Shown piece by piece: positions 44,138-55,541 of a stretch of 64,000 nt of DNA. Positions within the stretch are counted from its first letter, which is position 1, and each line of letters opens with the position of its first letter. The DNA lies in NCBI GenBank assembly GCA_902406105.1, contig CABPCP010000005.1:9013-73012 (forward strand), given 5' to 3'. Both the position numbers and the translations under genes were made by a program. This DNA comes from an uncultured Mordavella sp. Its GTDB lineage: Bacteria; Bacillota; Clostridia; Lachnospirales; Lachnospiraceae. Under the pieces are notes generated by a model, which ran no database searches, was not told where the DNA came from, and saw only the letters and a list, made by a program, of their open reading frames with translations.

Positions 44138-44206
44138 TGTGAATAAATATGTGGACATCCTATGGATAACTGAAAAAGAGAAAAAGAAATAAAAAAGTTA
44201 TCCAGA
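44138..44206. other. oriC: Origin of replication, downstream DnaA-box cluster
   Basis: Near-consensus boxes directly after dnaA: TGTGAATAA (44138-44146), TATGGATAA (44161-44169), TTATCCAGA (44198-44206). The 234-bp dnaA-dnaN gap also contains the dnaN promoter region. Together with the upstream cluster this gives the bipartite layout known from Bacillus. Confidence 0.7.
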
Positions 44207-44371
44207 ATACATTCACAGGAACCTAAACACCGTTCCACTTGTTTATAAAATTCAGAATCGCTGGAAAATAAAGGGATAAACCTAGTTTTCCCCGTATTCC
44301 ACACCCCTAATAAGAAGAATACGGAAATAAATGATATATAATATCTATTCCTACGCGAAAGGAGTTTTACC

Positions 44372-45481
44372 ATGAAGATCATCTGTACAAAATCAAACTT
44401 GGCAAAAGGAGTTGGAATCGTAGCGAAAGCTGTACCTTCCAAGACTACTATGCCTATACTAGAATGTATCTTGATCGATGCTACAACAGATATCATCCGA
44501 CTGACCGCTAATGACATGGAGCTTGGAATCCAGACGGAGATTGAAGGAGAGATTTCTGAAAGAGGAATGATCGCTATAGACGCCAGAATCTTTTCAGAGA
44601 TCGTCCGCAAGCTTCCAGATAACAATATCGTGATTGAAACAGACGAGAACCTTCAGACAACCATTGTATGTGAAAAAGCCAAATTCGATATTGCCGGAAA
44701 ACCTGGAGAAGAATTTTCTTATCTTCCGGTAATTGAAAAAGAAGATTCTATCGAAATCTCACAGTTTACATTGAAAGAGATGATCCGTCAGACGATCTTT
44801 TCTATTTCTGACAGCGAAAGCAACAAAATGATGACGGGAGAGTTATTTGAGATCAAAGATAATGTCCTGCGCGTTATTTCTTTGGATGGACATAGAATCT
44901 CAATCCGTAAGATGGAATTAAAGAATCCCGTCAGTGATAAAAAGCTGATCGTTCCAGGAAAGACTTTGACAGAGATCAGTAAGATTTTGTCCGGGGAAGC
45001 AGAAAGCATGGTCAATATCTCATATACAAATAATCATATCGTATTTGAGTTTGATAATACCATCGTTGTATCTCGTCTGATCGAAGGAGAATATTTCAAG
45101 ATCGACCAAATGCTGTCCAGCGATTATGAGACAAAATTGAAGATCAACAAGAAAGAACTATTGAATTGTATCGACAGAGCTACTCTTCTGATCAAAGAAG
45201 GAGATAAAAAACCGATCATCATTAATATTCAGAACGAGGTCATGGAACTTAAGATCAAATCTCAGATTGGTTCCATGAATGAAGAAATTGAGATCGAAAA
45301 AGAAGGAAAAGATCTTTTGATCGGATTTAATCCAAAATTCCTGATTGATGCATTAAGGGTCATTGATGATGAAGAAGTAACTTTGTATCTTATGAACGCA
45401 AAGGCGCCCTGCTTTATCAGGGATGATGATGAATCTTATATTTATCTGATTCTGCCGGTGAACTTTAACGCGGTATCCTAA
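44372..45481 (+). CDS. dnaN: DNA polymerase III beta subunit (sliding clamp)
   Basis: 369 residues in three clamp-fold repeats. Typical segments: MKIICTKSNLAKGVGIVAKAVPSKTTMPILECI at the N-terminus, TDGHRISI-like LDGHRISIRKME (about 168-179), and FNPKFLIDALRV near 325. Ring-forming processivity factor. AAAGGAG precedes the ATG. Confidence 0.97.
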   Translation: MKIICTKSNLAKGVGIVAKAVPSKTTMPILECILIDATTDIIRLTANDMELGIQTEIEGEISERGMIAIDARIFSEIVRKLPDNNIVIETDENLQTTIVCEKAKFDIAGKPGEEFSYLPVIEKEDSIEISQFTLKEMIRQTIFSISDSESNKMMTGELFEIKDNVLRVISLDGHRISIRKMELKNPVSDKKLIVPGKTLTEISKILSGEAESMVNISYTNNHIVFEFDNTIVVSRLIEGEYFKIDQMLSSDYETKLKINKKELLNCIDRATLLIKEGDKKPIIINIQNEVMELKIKSQIGSMNEEIEIEKEGKDLLIGFNPKFLIDALRVIDDEEVTLYLMNAKAPCFIRDDDESYIYLILPVNFNAVS

Positions 45482-45521
45482 CTGCGGCGGCAGCATAGGG
45501 ACGGCATTAAGGAGTTAAAAA

Positions 45522-45731
45522 ATGTATGAAGTTAAATTGAGAGACGAATTTATAAAATTAGGGCAGGCCTTAAAGGCCGCCGGATTGGTAGAGTCTGGAG
45601 TAGAGGCGAAAGAAGTTATACAAAGCGGGCTTGTGAAAGTGAACGGAGAAACAGATACCCGCAGGGGAAAGAAATTATACGCGGGTGATATCGTGACTTT
45701 TAACGGGGAAGAAATTAAAATTGAAGATTGA
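45522..45731 (+). CDS. S4-domain RNA-binding protein (YaaA/RlbA type)
   Basis: 69 residues, a lone S4 domain: FIKLGQALKAAGLVESGVEAKEVIQSGLVKVNGETDTRRGKKL. The dnaN-S4-recF order is conserved in Firmicutes; the protein is thought to act in ribosome assembly or RNA binding. AAGGAG precedes the ATG. It overlaps the recF start by 11 nt. Confidence 0.93.
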   Translation: MYEVKLRDEFIKLGQALKAAGLVESGVEAKEVIQSGLVKVNGETDTRRGKKLYAGDIVTFNGEEIKIED

Positions 45732-46806
45732 GTCTTTAAAATTAAAAAATTTCAGAAATTATGAATTATTAAATCTGAAATTTGATGATGCAGCGAACAT
45801 TTTTTATGGCGATAATGCTCAGGGAAAAACCAATATCCTGGAAGCGGTCTATCTTTCCGGGACCACAAAATCCCACAGAGGTTCCAAAGACAGGGATATG
45901 ATCCGGTTTGGGGAAGAGGAATCTCATATTGAGGTTATGGTCAAAAAGAATGAAATGACTTATCAGATTGATCTTCACTTGAAAAAAAACAGCCCAAAAG
46001 GAATTGCCATTAATAAAATTCCCATTAGAAAAGCAAGTGAATTGTTTGGAATTGTTAATATTGTATTTTTTTCTCCGGAAGATTTGAATATTATAAAAAA
46101 TGGTCCTTCTGAGAGAAGAAGATTCATTGATTTGGAGTTATCTCAATTAGATAAAATATACCTGAAAAATTTATCTAATTATAATAGAATCATTAATCAG
46201 AGAAATCATCTGCTTAAGGAAATCCAATATCAAAAAGATTTGATACAGACTTTGGAAATCTGGGATATGCAGTTGGTCACTTATGGGAACGCGATCATTG
46301 AGAGGAGAAAGATTTTTATTGATGAAATAAATAAAATAGTTTCTTCTATTCATAAAAAATTAACGGGTGAAAGAGAAAATATCCAACTAATCTATGAACC
46401 CAGCATCGGAAGTATGTCCTTGGAACAAGCTTTGATGAAAAACAGAGAAAAAGATATGAAAATAAAGAGTACCTCCGTAGGACCTCATAGAGATGATATT
46501 TGTTTTAAAAATGGCAGTCTGGATCTTAGGCGTTTTGGATCTCAGGGGCAGCAAAGAACGGCGGCCTTGTCTTTAAAACTCTCAGAGATAGAACTTGTAA
46601 AAAAAGTAATCAATGACACTCCTGTGTTATTGTTGGATGATGTATTGTCTGAATTGGATAAACACAGGCAAAACTATTTATTAGACAGCATCCATGATAT
46701 CCAGACATTGATCACCTGTACAGGAGTAGAAGAATTTGTAAATCACCGATTTTCAATCAATAAAGTATTTCATGTTCAGAATGGACAGGTGGCAAAAGAA
46801 AATTAG
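45721..46806 (+). CDS. recF: DNA replication and repair protein RecF
   Basis: 361 residues starting at a TTG codon (45721) within the S4 gene. SMC-like ATPase with Walker A GDNAQGKTN (about 30-38), signature GSQGQQRTAALSLKLSE (about 277-293) and Walker B VLLLDDVLSELD (about 304-315). Works with RecO/RecR to load RecA at gaps. The ORF is noticeably more A/T-rich than gyrB and gyrA next to it. Confidence 0.95.
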   Translation: MKIESLKLKNFRNYELLNLKFDDAANIFYGDNAQGKTNILEAVYLSGTTKSHRGSKDRDMIRFGEEESHIEVMVKKNEMTYQIDLHLKKNSPKGIAINKIPIRKASELFGIVNIVFFSPEDLNIIKNGPSERRRFIDLELSQLDKIYLKNLSNYNRIINQRNHLLKEIQYQKDLIQTLEIWDMQLVTYGNAIIERRKIFIDEINKIVSSIHKKLTGERENIQLIYEPSIGSMSLEQALMKNREKDMKIKSTSVGPHRDDICFKNGSLDLRRFGSQGQQRTAALSLKLSEIELVKKVINDTPVLLLDDVLSELDKHRQNYLLDSIHDIQTLITCTGVEEFVNHRFSINKVFHVQNGQVAKEN

Positions 46807-46817
46807 GAGGATCATAA

Positions 46818-48749
<1,932 letters not shown>

Positions 48750-48763
48750 GAGGATAAAAGAAA

Positions 48764-51250
48764 ATGGAAGATAATATTTTTGATAAAGTCCATGAAGTGG
48801 ACTTAAAGAAGACGATGGAAGACTCCTACATTGATTATGCCATGAGCGTAATCGCTTCCAGAGCGCTTCCGGATGTGCGGGACGGTTTAAAGCCGGTTCA
48901 GAGAAGAATTCTCTATTCTATGATCGAGCTGAACAATGGACCAGATAAGCCGCACAGAAAATCTGCCCGTATCGTTGGTGATACCATGGGTAAATACCAT
49001 CCCCATGGAGATAGTTCTATTTACGGGGCTTTGGTAAATATGGCCCAGGAGTGGTCTACCAGATATCCGCTGGTGGATGGCCATGGAAACTTTGGATCTG
49101 TAGATGGAGACGGGGCAGCCGCCATGCGGTATACGGAAGCACGTCTAAGTAAGATTTCTATGGAATTGACGGCAGATATCAACAAAGATACGGTTGATTT
49201 CATGCCAAACTTTGATGAGACAGAGAAGGAACCAACAGTACTTCCCGCAAGATTTCCAAATCTTTTAGTGAATGGAACATCAGGAATCGCGGTTGGAATG
49301 GCCACCAATATTCCGCCTCACAACTTAAAAGAAATCATCAATGCGGTAGTCAAGATCATCGACGACCAGATCGCGGATAAAGAGGAGACCACCATTGAAG
49401 AGATCCTTCAGATCGTAAAAGGACCGGATTTTCCCACAGGCGGAACCATCCTTGGAACCAGAGGCATCGAGGAAGCTTACCGCACCGGGCGGGGGAAGAT
49501 TCGCGTCCGGGCAGTGACAGACATTGAGACCATGCCAAATGGTAAGAGCCGGATCATTGTGACAGAACTTCCTTACATGGTGAATAAAGCGCGTCTGATC
49601 GAGAAAATCGCTGAAATGGTGAGAGATAAGAAAATCGACGGAATCACAGACTTAAGCGATCAGTCCAGCCGGGAGGGTATGCGGGTGGTCATTGAACTTC
49701 GGAAAGACGTTAATGCCAATGTATTGTTGAATCAGCTTTATAAACATACCCAGCTCCAGGATACGTTTGGAGTGATCATGCTAGCTCTTGTTGGAAATGT
49801 TCCAAAAGTCATGAATCTTCTGGATATGTTAAACCACTATCTGAAGCATCAGGAAGATGTGGTTACCAGAAGAACAAAATATGAGTTAAACAAAGCAGAA
49901 GAGCGGGCACATATTTTAGAGGGATTGCTGATCGCCCTGGATCACATTGATGAAGTGATCAGCATTATCCGCGGTTCCCAGACGGTACAGATCGCCAAGA
50001 CAGAGTTGATGGCGCGCTTTGATTTAAGCGACGCCCAGGCTCAGGCAATTGTGGATATGCGGCTGCGGGCTTTGACCGGTTTGGAACGGGAGAAGCTGGA
50101 AGCAGAATATAACGAACTGGTAAAACAGATCGAACATTTGAAAGCCATCCTTGCGGATCGGAAGCTGCTCCTTGGAGTTATAAAGGAAGAAATCCTTGCT
50201 ATCCGGGATAAATACGGAGACGAAAGAAGAACCTCTATTGGATTTGATGAGTATGACATTTCCATGGAAGATTTGATTCCTAAGGAAGATGTTGTCATTA
50301 CAATGACGAAATTAGGATATATCAAACGGATGTCAGAAGATACCTTCAAAGCTCAGAACCGGGGAGGCAAAGGCATTAAGGGAATGCAGACTCTGGAAGA
50401 AGATTATGTAGAAGACCTTCTGATGTGCAATACTCATCATTACATTATGTTCTTTACCAATGCGGGACGGGTCTACCGGCTGAAAGGCTATGAGATTCCG
50501 GAGGCCAGCCGGACATCCAGAGGAACAGCGATCATCAACCTTCTGCAGCTGATGCCCGGAGAAAATATCACAGCAGTCATACCTGTAGAGTATTACAGTG
50601 AGAAGGCATATCTTGTGATGGCTACCAAGAAAGGTCTGATCAAAAAGACGCCATTGAAAGAATACGCCAATGTAAGAAAAACAGGGCTTGCCGCAATTAC
50701 ATTAAGAGAAGACGATGAATTGATCGAAGTGAAATTCACCAATGGGCGACAGGAGATCATTCTCGCAACCAAGTATGGACAGTGTATCCGATTCCGCGAA
50801 AATGATGTTCGCTGTACAGGAAGGACATCCATGGGAGTGCGCGGAATCAATCTGGCCGACAGAGACGAAGTGATCGGTATGCAGCTTGCTTCCCAGGGAA
50901 CAGATCTTCTCATTGTTTCAGAAAAAGGAATGGGAAAACGGACCTCCGTCGATGAATTTACCGCTCAAAACCGAGGCGGAAAAGGCGTGAAGTGTTATAA
51001 GATCACAGAAAAGACAGGAAATGTAGTCGGTATCAAAGGAGTCCATGAGGATGACGAGATCATGATCATCAACACAGAAGGAATCATCATCCGCATGCTG
51101 TGCAGCGGAATCTCAGTCCTTGGCCGTGTAACCTCAGGAGTGAAACTGATCAATCTGAAAGAAGGAGATACGGTAGCAAGCATCGCAAAAGTGCGGGATG
51201 GAGAAAAAGAAGATTATAAGAAGAAATACTTTTTGGATGAGGAAGAATAA
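48764..51250 (+). CDS. gyrA: DNA gyrase subunit A
   Basis: 828 residues. Catalytic Tyr123 ([11 protein letters not shown]), QRDR segment [16 protein letters not shown] with Ser84 at the Escherichia coli Ser83 position and Gly88 at the Asp87 position. The C-terminal beta-pinwheel holds two GyrA-box-like QNRGGKG motifs (near 533 and 729; consensus QRRGGKG). Introduces negative supercoils with GyrB. Palindromic copy 8 begins seven nt after its stop. Confidence 0.98.
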   Translation: MEDNIFDKVHEVDLKKTMEDSYIDYAMSVIASRALPDVRDGLKPVQRRILYSMIELNNGPDKPHRKSARIVGDTMGKYHPHGDSSIYGALVNMAQEWSTRYPLVDGHGNFGSVDGDGAAAMRYTEARLSKISMELTADINKDTVDFMPNFDETEKEPTVLPARFPNLLVNGTSGIAVGMATNIPPHNLKEIINAVVKIIDDQIADKEETTIEEILQIVKGPDFPTGGTILGTRGIEEAYRTGRGKIRVRAVTDIETMPNGKSRIIVTELPYMVNKARLIEKIAEMVRDKKIDGITDLSDQSSREGMRVVIELRKDVNANVLLNQLYKHTQLQDTFGVIMLALVGNVPKVMNLLDMLNHYLKHQEDVVTRRTKYELNKAEERAHILEGLLIALDHIDEVISIIRGSQTVQIAKTELMARFDLSDAQAQAIVDMRLRALTGLEREKLEAEYNELVKQIEHLKAILADRKLLLGVIKEEILAIRDKYGDERRTSIGFDEYDISMEDLIPKEDVVITMTKLGYIKRMSEDTFKAQNRGGKGIKGMQTLEEDYVEDLLMCNTHHYIMFFTNAGRVYRLKGYEIPEASRTSRGTAIINLLQLMPGENITAVIPVEYYSEKAYLVMATKKGLIKKTPLKEYANVRKTGLAAITLREDDELIEVKFTNGRQEIILATKYGQCIRFRENDVRCTGRTSMGVRGINLADRDEVIGMQLASQGTDLLIVSEKGMGKRTSVDEFTAQNRGGKGVKCYKITEKTGNVVGIKGVHEDDEIMIINTEGIIIRMLCSGISVLGRVTSGVKLINLKEGDTVASIAKVRDGEKEDYKKKYFLDEEE

Positions 51251-51256
51251 TTAAAT

Positions 51257-51317
51257 GGGGCCGGGGGATTTTTAAAAATCCCCCGGCCTAAATTAAAAAT
51301 GCCCTGTCCCTTTTTGA
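51257..51317. repeat. Dispersed palindromic element, copy 8
   Basis: Palindrome 51257-51288, then AAATTAAAAATGCCCTGTCCC with TTTTTGA ending at 51317, three nt from the stop of the C_GCAxxG gene. Confidence 0.9.
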
Positions 51318-51320
51318 AAA

Positions 51321-51785
51321 TTAATTCTCGATCAATCCGTCCTTCTCTAATTCTCGCAGAATAATTTCTGCCGTCTTTTTCACTGTTATGGAGACAAACT
51401 GTGTACATTGGGCTTTACGTTCAGGAGAATTCTTTTCTTTTCCCCTGGTAAGTACTCGGCAGCATGTGCCTCCGCAGGTTTCTTTGAAAAAGTCATGCAT
51501 TTCGTTGCATAAAGCAAAGCATCGGTTGATTTTCGGATCGCCAGGTGTCTTCCTTCCAAAGAAATAACCGATGCACATAGTAGCTCCGGCAAGCGCGCCG
51601 CAAATACATCCGCCGCCTCCAAGTCCCCATGGAAATCCGGAACTCATAGCGATCGCATCGTCAGACATGTCCAGTTCAAAATGCTTTTTAATTGCGTAAA
51701 TAACAGACTCTGAACAGGCAAAACCTTGATTGAAAATTTCAACCGCATCCTTTTGTAATTCTTCCATATTAATGTTTGTATTCAT
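51321..51785 (-). CDS. C_GCAxxG_C_C family redox-type protein
   Basis: 154 residues with the signature of this family: FACSES (about 22-27), GGGGCICGALAGATM (about 56-70), and C-terminal Cys pairs NRCFALCNEMHDFFKETCGGTCCRVL. The Cys array suggests metal or redox chemistry; the function is unknown. AGGAGG is five nt before the ATG, with copy 9 directly upstream. The gene is a single unit bracketed by copies 8 and 9 in direct orientation. Confidence 0.88.
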   Translation of the reverse strand: MNTNINMEELQKDAVEIFNQGFACSESVIYAIKKHFELDMSDDAIAMSSGFPWGLGGGGCICGALAGATMCIGYFFGRKTPGDPKINRCFALCNEMHDFFKETCGGTCCRVLTRGKEKNSPERKAQCTQFVSITVKKTAEIILRELEKDGLIEN

Positions 51786-51799
51786 GATAACCTCCTATT

Positions 51800-51854
51800 G
51801 GGGCCGGGGGATTTTTAAAAATCCCCCGGCCCAAATTAAAAATGCCCTGTCCCT
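51800..51854. repeat. Dispersed palindromic element, copy 9
   Basis: Palindrome 51800-51833 with tail to CCCTGTCCC at 51854. Its edge is three nt before the AGGAGG of the C_GCAxxG gene. Confidence 0.9.
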
Positions 51855-51904
51855 ATTTTATATCAATTATAACTTTTTTTAAAGAAGTACGGCCTATTTT
51901 CATG

Positions 51905-51940
51905 AAAAAAGGACCAGCGCATCTGCTGCTGATCCTTTTT
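51905..51940 (-). terminator. Terminator of the aminotransferase gene
   Basis: AAAAAGGACCAGC pairs with GCTGATCCTTTTT (one G-U pair) across a nine-nt loop; on the minus strand it ends in a T run. It lies 22 nt after the stop. Confidence 0.8.
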
Positions 51941-51962
51941 CTCAATCTGAAGGAATGAGAGA

Positions 51963-53246
51963 TTAAGCGTTTTCCGCAATTTCTTTTGTAATTTTAAGGA
52001 ATTGGTCGATATCGTCTGTTCCATGACAGTGAAGCGGAGATACTCGCAGCGCACCTTCCAGCCCTAAGGATTCTACGATTCTCTGCGAGTAAGGACTTGT
52101 TTTTACCCGTTCAAAAATGGTTACACCGTGCTCCAGGTAACGCTGTGAACAGTCTGCATAATCGATACCCTTGATTCCCATTGCTACGATCAGATCTTTG
52201 TAAGTAAGGTCTTCCATATCTACATAAACTTCCACATTTGGAATATGGCGAAGCCCTGGTACTTCATCTGTCCCTTCCAGCATCCGATACAGCAAGGCGC
52301 GCTCCTGCATATGGATTCTATACATACCTTCTTTGTAGAGTGTCCGTCGATCTGTGCTTTCGATAAAATCGGCTCCAATACTGCAGACATAATCAATCAC
52401 CGCCATCATCGCGGCAAAATTTGCGGGAGAAGGAGTTCCCAGCGCCCACACATCCGCTGGTTTGTGGATCAGCTTGCGGTGAGGAAGGCAAGCTACACGG
52501 TCGGATACATAAGCATATCCACAACCGCGGATTCCGAAAAATTTGTACGGAGCGATATTTGCCACGTCAATATCCCAGTCTTCTACGTCAATGATTGCAT
52601 GGGGTGCGTGCTGCACAGAATCAGAGATCACATAGATTTCGGGATTGATCTCCCGCGCCCTTCTTGTGATTTCTTTGATATCCATAATATTCCCAGATAT
52701 GTTGGAAGCTGCCATGATGCTGAGCACACAGGTGTCTTTATCCACATACTCCATAACGGTATCCACATCGATGCCGCCAGTTGTTTTATTTGCCGGAACA
52801 ACCCGCAGTTCACGTCCGGTTCTTTCAGCATAGTATGCCATAGCGTCAAAAGCGGAAGGATGCTCCAGAGAAGAAGTTACAACATTTTTTCCCCAGTCGA
52901 TTCCTTCCATAATGGTGCCGACCGCATGGAACATAGCCTGTGATGCTGATAATTCTGTGATCAGAGCGCCGCTTTTTGCTCCAAACAGAGTTTTTAGAAT
53001 ATCTTCCGTTCCGTTCTTTACATATGAAGATAATTCCAATCCTCTTCCTCTTACCCTTTCCGGGCAGTCTGGAAACATTTCCAGTTCTGCTTTTGCTTCT
53101 GCCGCTTTCTTTAGGCGGAGGGAACCTCCTGAATTCTCGAAGAAAAGACGTTTTCCATGTTCTGGATCTGCGTCCACATAGCAAAATTGATCCTTTAAAG
53201 ATTTTTGATATTCATCGGAAAATAAAATTCCATGTTCCGTATTCAT
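51963..53246 (-). CDS. Class V aminotransferase-fold PLP enzyme
   Basis: 427 residues from ATG 53246 (MNTEHGILFSDEYQ), with AGGAGG upstream; the upstream in-frame extension crosses the LysR promoter. Features: ENSGGSLRLKKA near the N-terminus, SSLEHPSAFDAM, the Asp in ISDSVQHAPHAIID, and the PLP Lys in IAPYKFFGIRGCGY (about 257-270). The C-terminal loop of cysteine desulfurases carries a catalytic Cys; here it reads FERVKTSPYSQ, so desulfurase activity is unlikely. Candidate reactions are transamination of serine or a similar amino acid, or a lyase reaction. Divergent from LysR and next to a hydroxypyruvate-reductase-like gene. Confidence 0.85.
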   Translation of the reverse strand: MNTEHGILFSDEYQKSLKDQFCYVDADPEHGKRLFFENSGGSLRLKKAAEAKAELEMFPDCPERVRGRGLELSSYVKNGTEDILKTLFGAKSGALITELSASQAMFHAVGTIMEGIDWGKNVVTSSLEHPSAFDAMAYYAERTGRELRVVPANKTTGGIDVDTVMEYVDKDTCVLSIMAASNISGNIMDIKEITRRAREINPEIYVISDSVQHAPHAIIDVEDWDIDVANIAPYKFFGIRGCGYAYVSDRVACLPHRKLIHKPADVWALGTPSPANFAAMMAVIDYVCSIGADFIESTDRRTLYKEGMYRIHMQERALLYRMLEGTDEVPGLRHIPNVEVYVDMEDLTYKDLIVAMGIKGIDYADCSQRYLEHGVTIFERVKTSPYSQRIVESLGLEGALRVSPLHCHGTDDIDQFLKITKEIAENA

Positions 53247-53307
53247 TCTTATTTCCTCCTTGTAAGAACTTGTTTCATTAAGCACATCATAGCACAAACC
53301 AGAATAA

Positions 53308-53336
53308 TTGAGAAATGAATAATTTTGCTGTATAAT
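53308..53336 (+). promoter_or_regulatory. Promoter of the LysR gene
   Basis: TTGAGA (53308-53313), 17 nt, TATAAT (53331-53336). On the other strand an extended -10 (TGCTATGAT) near 53288-53296 may serve the aminotransferase gene. The shared gap is 121 bp. Confidence 0.75.
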
Positions 53337-53367
53337 ATAGAAAAAAATTATATTTCGAGGTGAGGAT

Positions 53368-54282
53368 ATGAATCTGGCAGAAATTGAAACGTTTTTGATG
53401 GTAGTAGAAACAAAGAACATCACGAAGACAGCGGAAAATCTGTTTCTATCCCAGCCAACAGTCAGTCATCGGTTAAAATCTCTGGAAGAAGAACTGGGGG
53501 TACAGCTTATGACTAGGAAAAAGGGATATAAGCAGATAGAACTGACTTCCCATGGGGAAGACTTTATTCCTATCGCAGAGAGGTGGGTATATCTATGGCA
53601 GGAGATGCAAAGTTTAAAAGGGGACAGGGAGAACCTTTATCTAACGATCGGTTGTACGGATACAGTCAATAGCGCTATGATGTTTAATCTGTACAGCGGA
53701 ATGTTGGATGAGAATGAGCAAATGATCAATCTTAGAATTAAAACACATTATTCGTCCGAAATCTATCATTATCTGGAAAATCATGATATTGATCTGGGAT
53801 TTGTACATCATTATCTTCACTTTAAAAATATTATCGCTGAACCGATCTTAAAGGAAAAGATGTATATTATTCAGTCAGAAAAGGCGGATATTGAAAAAGA
53901 CATCATCCATACAGATGAATTAGACGTAGGAAGAGAGATTTTTTTAAGCTGGGAGACGGAATATCAGATTTGGCATGATCAATGGGTTACAAAAGGAGAA
54001 CGTCCCAGATTCCAGGTAGATACCTTCGAACTTCTTTTTCATTTGCTGGCCAGAGAAAGAATGTGGACAATTGCTCCTATTTCAGTAGTGGAGCGAATCC
54101 AGAAACTCCGCCCGGTACATGTCAGTGAAATTGGGAATGAGGTGCTTCCCCCGGAACGTCCTACCTATAAGGTGAGAAATAAATATCCAAGTGAGGCTAC
54201 CAGAAAGTCTGTCCAGATTTTTGAGCAAAAACTACAGGAGTATCTAAAAGCAAAAAATTGGGGATACGTGGAAAATAAATAA
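53368..54282 (+). CDS. LysR-family transcriptional regulator
   Basis: 304 residues. N-terminal winged helix (1-65; TKNITKTAENLFLSQPTVSHRLKSLEEELGVQL) and a periplasmic-binding-like effector domain (about 88-290). Divergent from the aminotransferase and 107 bp before the hydroxyacid dehydrogenase, the classic position for a LysR activator. It likely senses an intermediate of the serine/hydroxypyruvate route. Confidence 0.93.
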   Translation: MNLAEIETFLMVVETKNITKTAENLFLSQPTVSHRLKSLEEELGVQLMTRKKGYKQIELTSHGEDFIPIAERWVYLWQEMQSLKGDRENLYLTIGCTDTVNSAMMFNLYSGMLDENEQMINLRIKTHYSSEIYHYLENHDIDLGFVHHYLHFKNIIAEPILKEKMYIIQSEKADIEKDIIHTDELDVGREIFLSWETEYQIWHDQWVTKGERPRFQVDTFELLFHLLARERMWTIAPISVVERIQKLRPVHVSEIGNEVLPPERPTYKVRNKYPSEATRKSVQIFEQKLQEYLKAKNWGYVENK

Positions 54283-54335
54283 AAATAGTTAATATATTAT
54301 AGTTAAATAATTTATTTTTTTCACTAATTTTACCA

Positions 54336-54344
54336 TGGTATAAT
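54336..54344 (+). promoter_or_regulatory. Extended -10 promoter of the hydroxyacid dehydrogenase
   Basis: TGGTATAAT 46 nt before the ATG. The upstream A/T-rich sequence repeats ATAGTTAA twice (around 54286 and 54299), possibly LysR contact points. Confidence 0.55.
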
Positions 54345-54389
54345 TCAGTCATAAAAGCTTGTAAATATAAAATGGAGGAGGAATTTACC

Positions 54390-55346
54390 ATGAAAATCGT
54401 TGTGTTAGACGGCTATACATTAAATCCTGGGGATATTAGCTGGGATGGACTGGAAGCCCTGGGAGAATTGAAGGTTTACAACCGTACAGCTCCAGAGGAA
54501 GTGATAGATCGTATAGGTGATGCCCAGATCGTCTATACGAATAAGACGCCTATCACAAAAGAGACGCTGAATGTATGCAGTCAGATTAAATTTATCGGAG
54601 TTCTGGCTACAGGATATAATATCGTAGACGTGGCGGCGGCTAAAGAAAAAGGAATTCCTGTAACAAATATCCCTACCTATGGAACGGATGCGGTGGGGCA
54701 GTTCGCAATCGCTCTCCTTTTGGAAATCTGCCATCATATCGGATATCATTCTCAGGCAGTACATGAGGGAAAATGGAGCAGCAATCCGGATTGGTGTTTC
54801 TGGGATTATCCTCTGATCGAACTGGCAGGTAAGACCATGGGAATCATCGGATTTGGAAGAATCGGGCAGAGTACCGGGAAAATAGCCAAAGCGCTGGGCA
54901 TGAATGTGATAGCGAATGATGCGTTTGAGAGTGAAACAGGAAAAGAGATCGCTGCATATGTGGATAAAGATACTCTTTTTGCCCAATCAGATGTGATCGC
55001 CCTGCATTGTCCGCTGTTTCCAGAAACAGAAGGTATCATCAACCGGGAGAATATTGAAAAGATGAAAGATGGAGTGATCATCTTGAATAATTCCAGAGGA
55101 CCGTTGATCGTTGAACAGGATCTGGCGGATGCGTTAAATTCAGGCAAAGTCTATGCCGCTGGTCTAGATGTGGTCTCAACGGAACCCATCAAGGAAGATA
55201 ATGTACTATTGAAGGCGAAGAATTGTTTTATCACACCGCACATCTCCTGGGCACCAAAGGAATCCAGGCAGAGGTTAATGGATATTGCTGTGGACAATTT
55301 GAAAGCTTTCACGGAAGGAAATCCAAAGAATGTGGTAAATAAATAA
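54390..55346 (+). CDS. D-2-hydroxyacid dehydrogenase, probable glycerate dehydrogenase/hydroxypyruvate reductase
   Basis: 318 residues from ATG 54390 (MKIVVLDGYTLNPGD); GGAGGAGG precedes it. Rossmann motif GIIGFGRIGQSTG (about 146-158). Catalytic Arg in NNSRGPLI, Glu in STEPI and His in TPHISWAP match the family triad. The overall pattern (VLDGYTLNPGDISW; TPHISWAPKESRQRL) is that of hydroxypyruvate reductases acting with NADH. With the glycerate kinase nearby it would convert hydroxypyruvate to D-glycerate. Confidence 0.88.
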   Translation: MKIVVLDGYTLNPGDISWDGLEALGELKVYNRTAPEEVIDRIGDAQIVYTNKTPITKETLNVCSQIKFIGVLATGYNIVDVAAAKEKGIPVTNIPTYGTDAVGQFAIALLLEICHHIGYHSQAVHEGKWSSNPDWCFWDYPLIELAGKTMGIIGFGRIGQSTGKIAKALGMNVIANDAFESETGKEIAAYVDKDTLFAQSDVIALHCPLFPETEGIINRENIEKMKDGVIILNNSRGPLIVEQDLADALNSGKVYAAGLDVVSTEPIKEDNVLLKAKNCFITPHISWAPKESRQRLMDIAVDNLKAFTEGNPKNVVNK

Positions 55347-55475
55347 AGATTTTTTATATTATTAAAAAAATTAATCGATTTTTAGAATTTTTATCTTTAT
55401 GTTATGATATAAAAAAATTGAAAAGGTATAACCGGTATGCCAATAAGTCTAAGAAAGGAGAGCAGGTGCATTTCT

Positions 55476-55541
55476 ATGGCGCCTTTTAGAAAAGTAATAG
55501 TAATATCCTGCAAGAGAGAAAAAGAGAATGGGAAAAATTAA
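55476..55541 (+). CDS. Possible 21-codon leader peptide overlapping the symporter start
   Basis: ATG 55476 preceded at seven nt by AGGTG and further up by AAAGGAG; reads MAPFRKVIVISCKREKENGK plus one Asn. Its stop (55539-55541) lies 11 nt inside the symporter gene, so translation could be coupled. It may equally be chance. Confidence 0.3.
   Translation: MAPFRKVIVISCKREKENGKN

Noticed and set aside
43885..44625. 246-codon minus-strand frame across the dnaA-dnaN gap
   Set aside because: It overlaps two essential genes and the downstream DnaA boxes; composition is low-complexity hydrophobic shadow.
48764..51250. Acquired quinolone-resistance mutation in gyrA
   Set aside because: Only one strain is visible and the residue may be ancestral in this family, so acquired resistance cannot be claimed.
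52245..52943. 232-codon plus-strand frame
   Set aside because: Antisense to the class V aminotransferase, no protein features.
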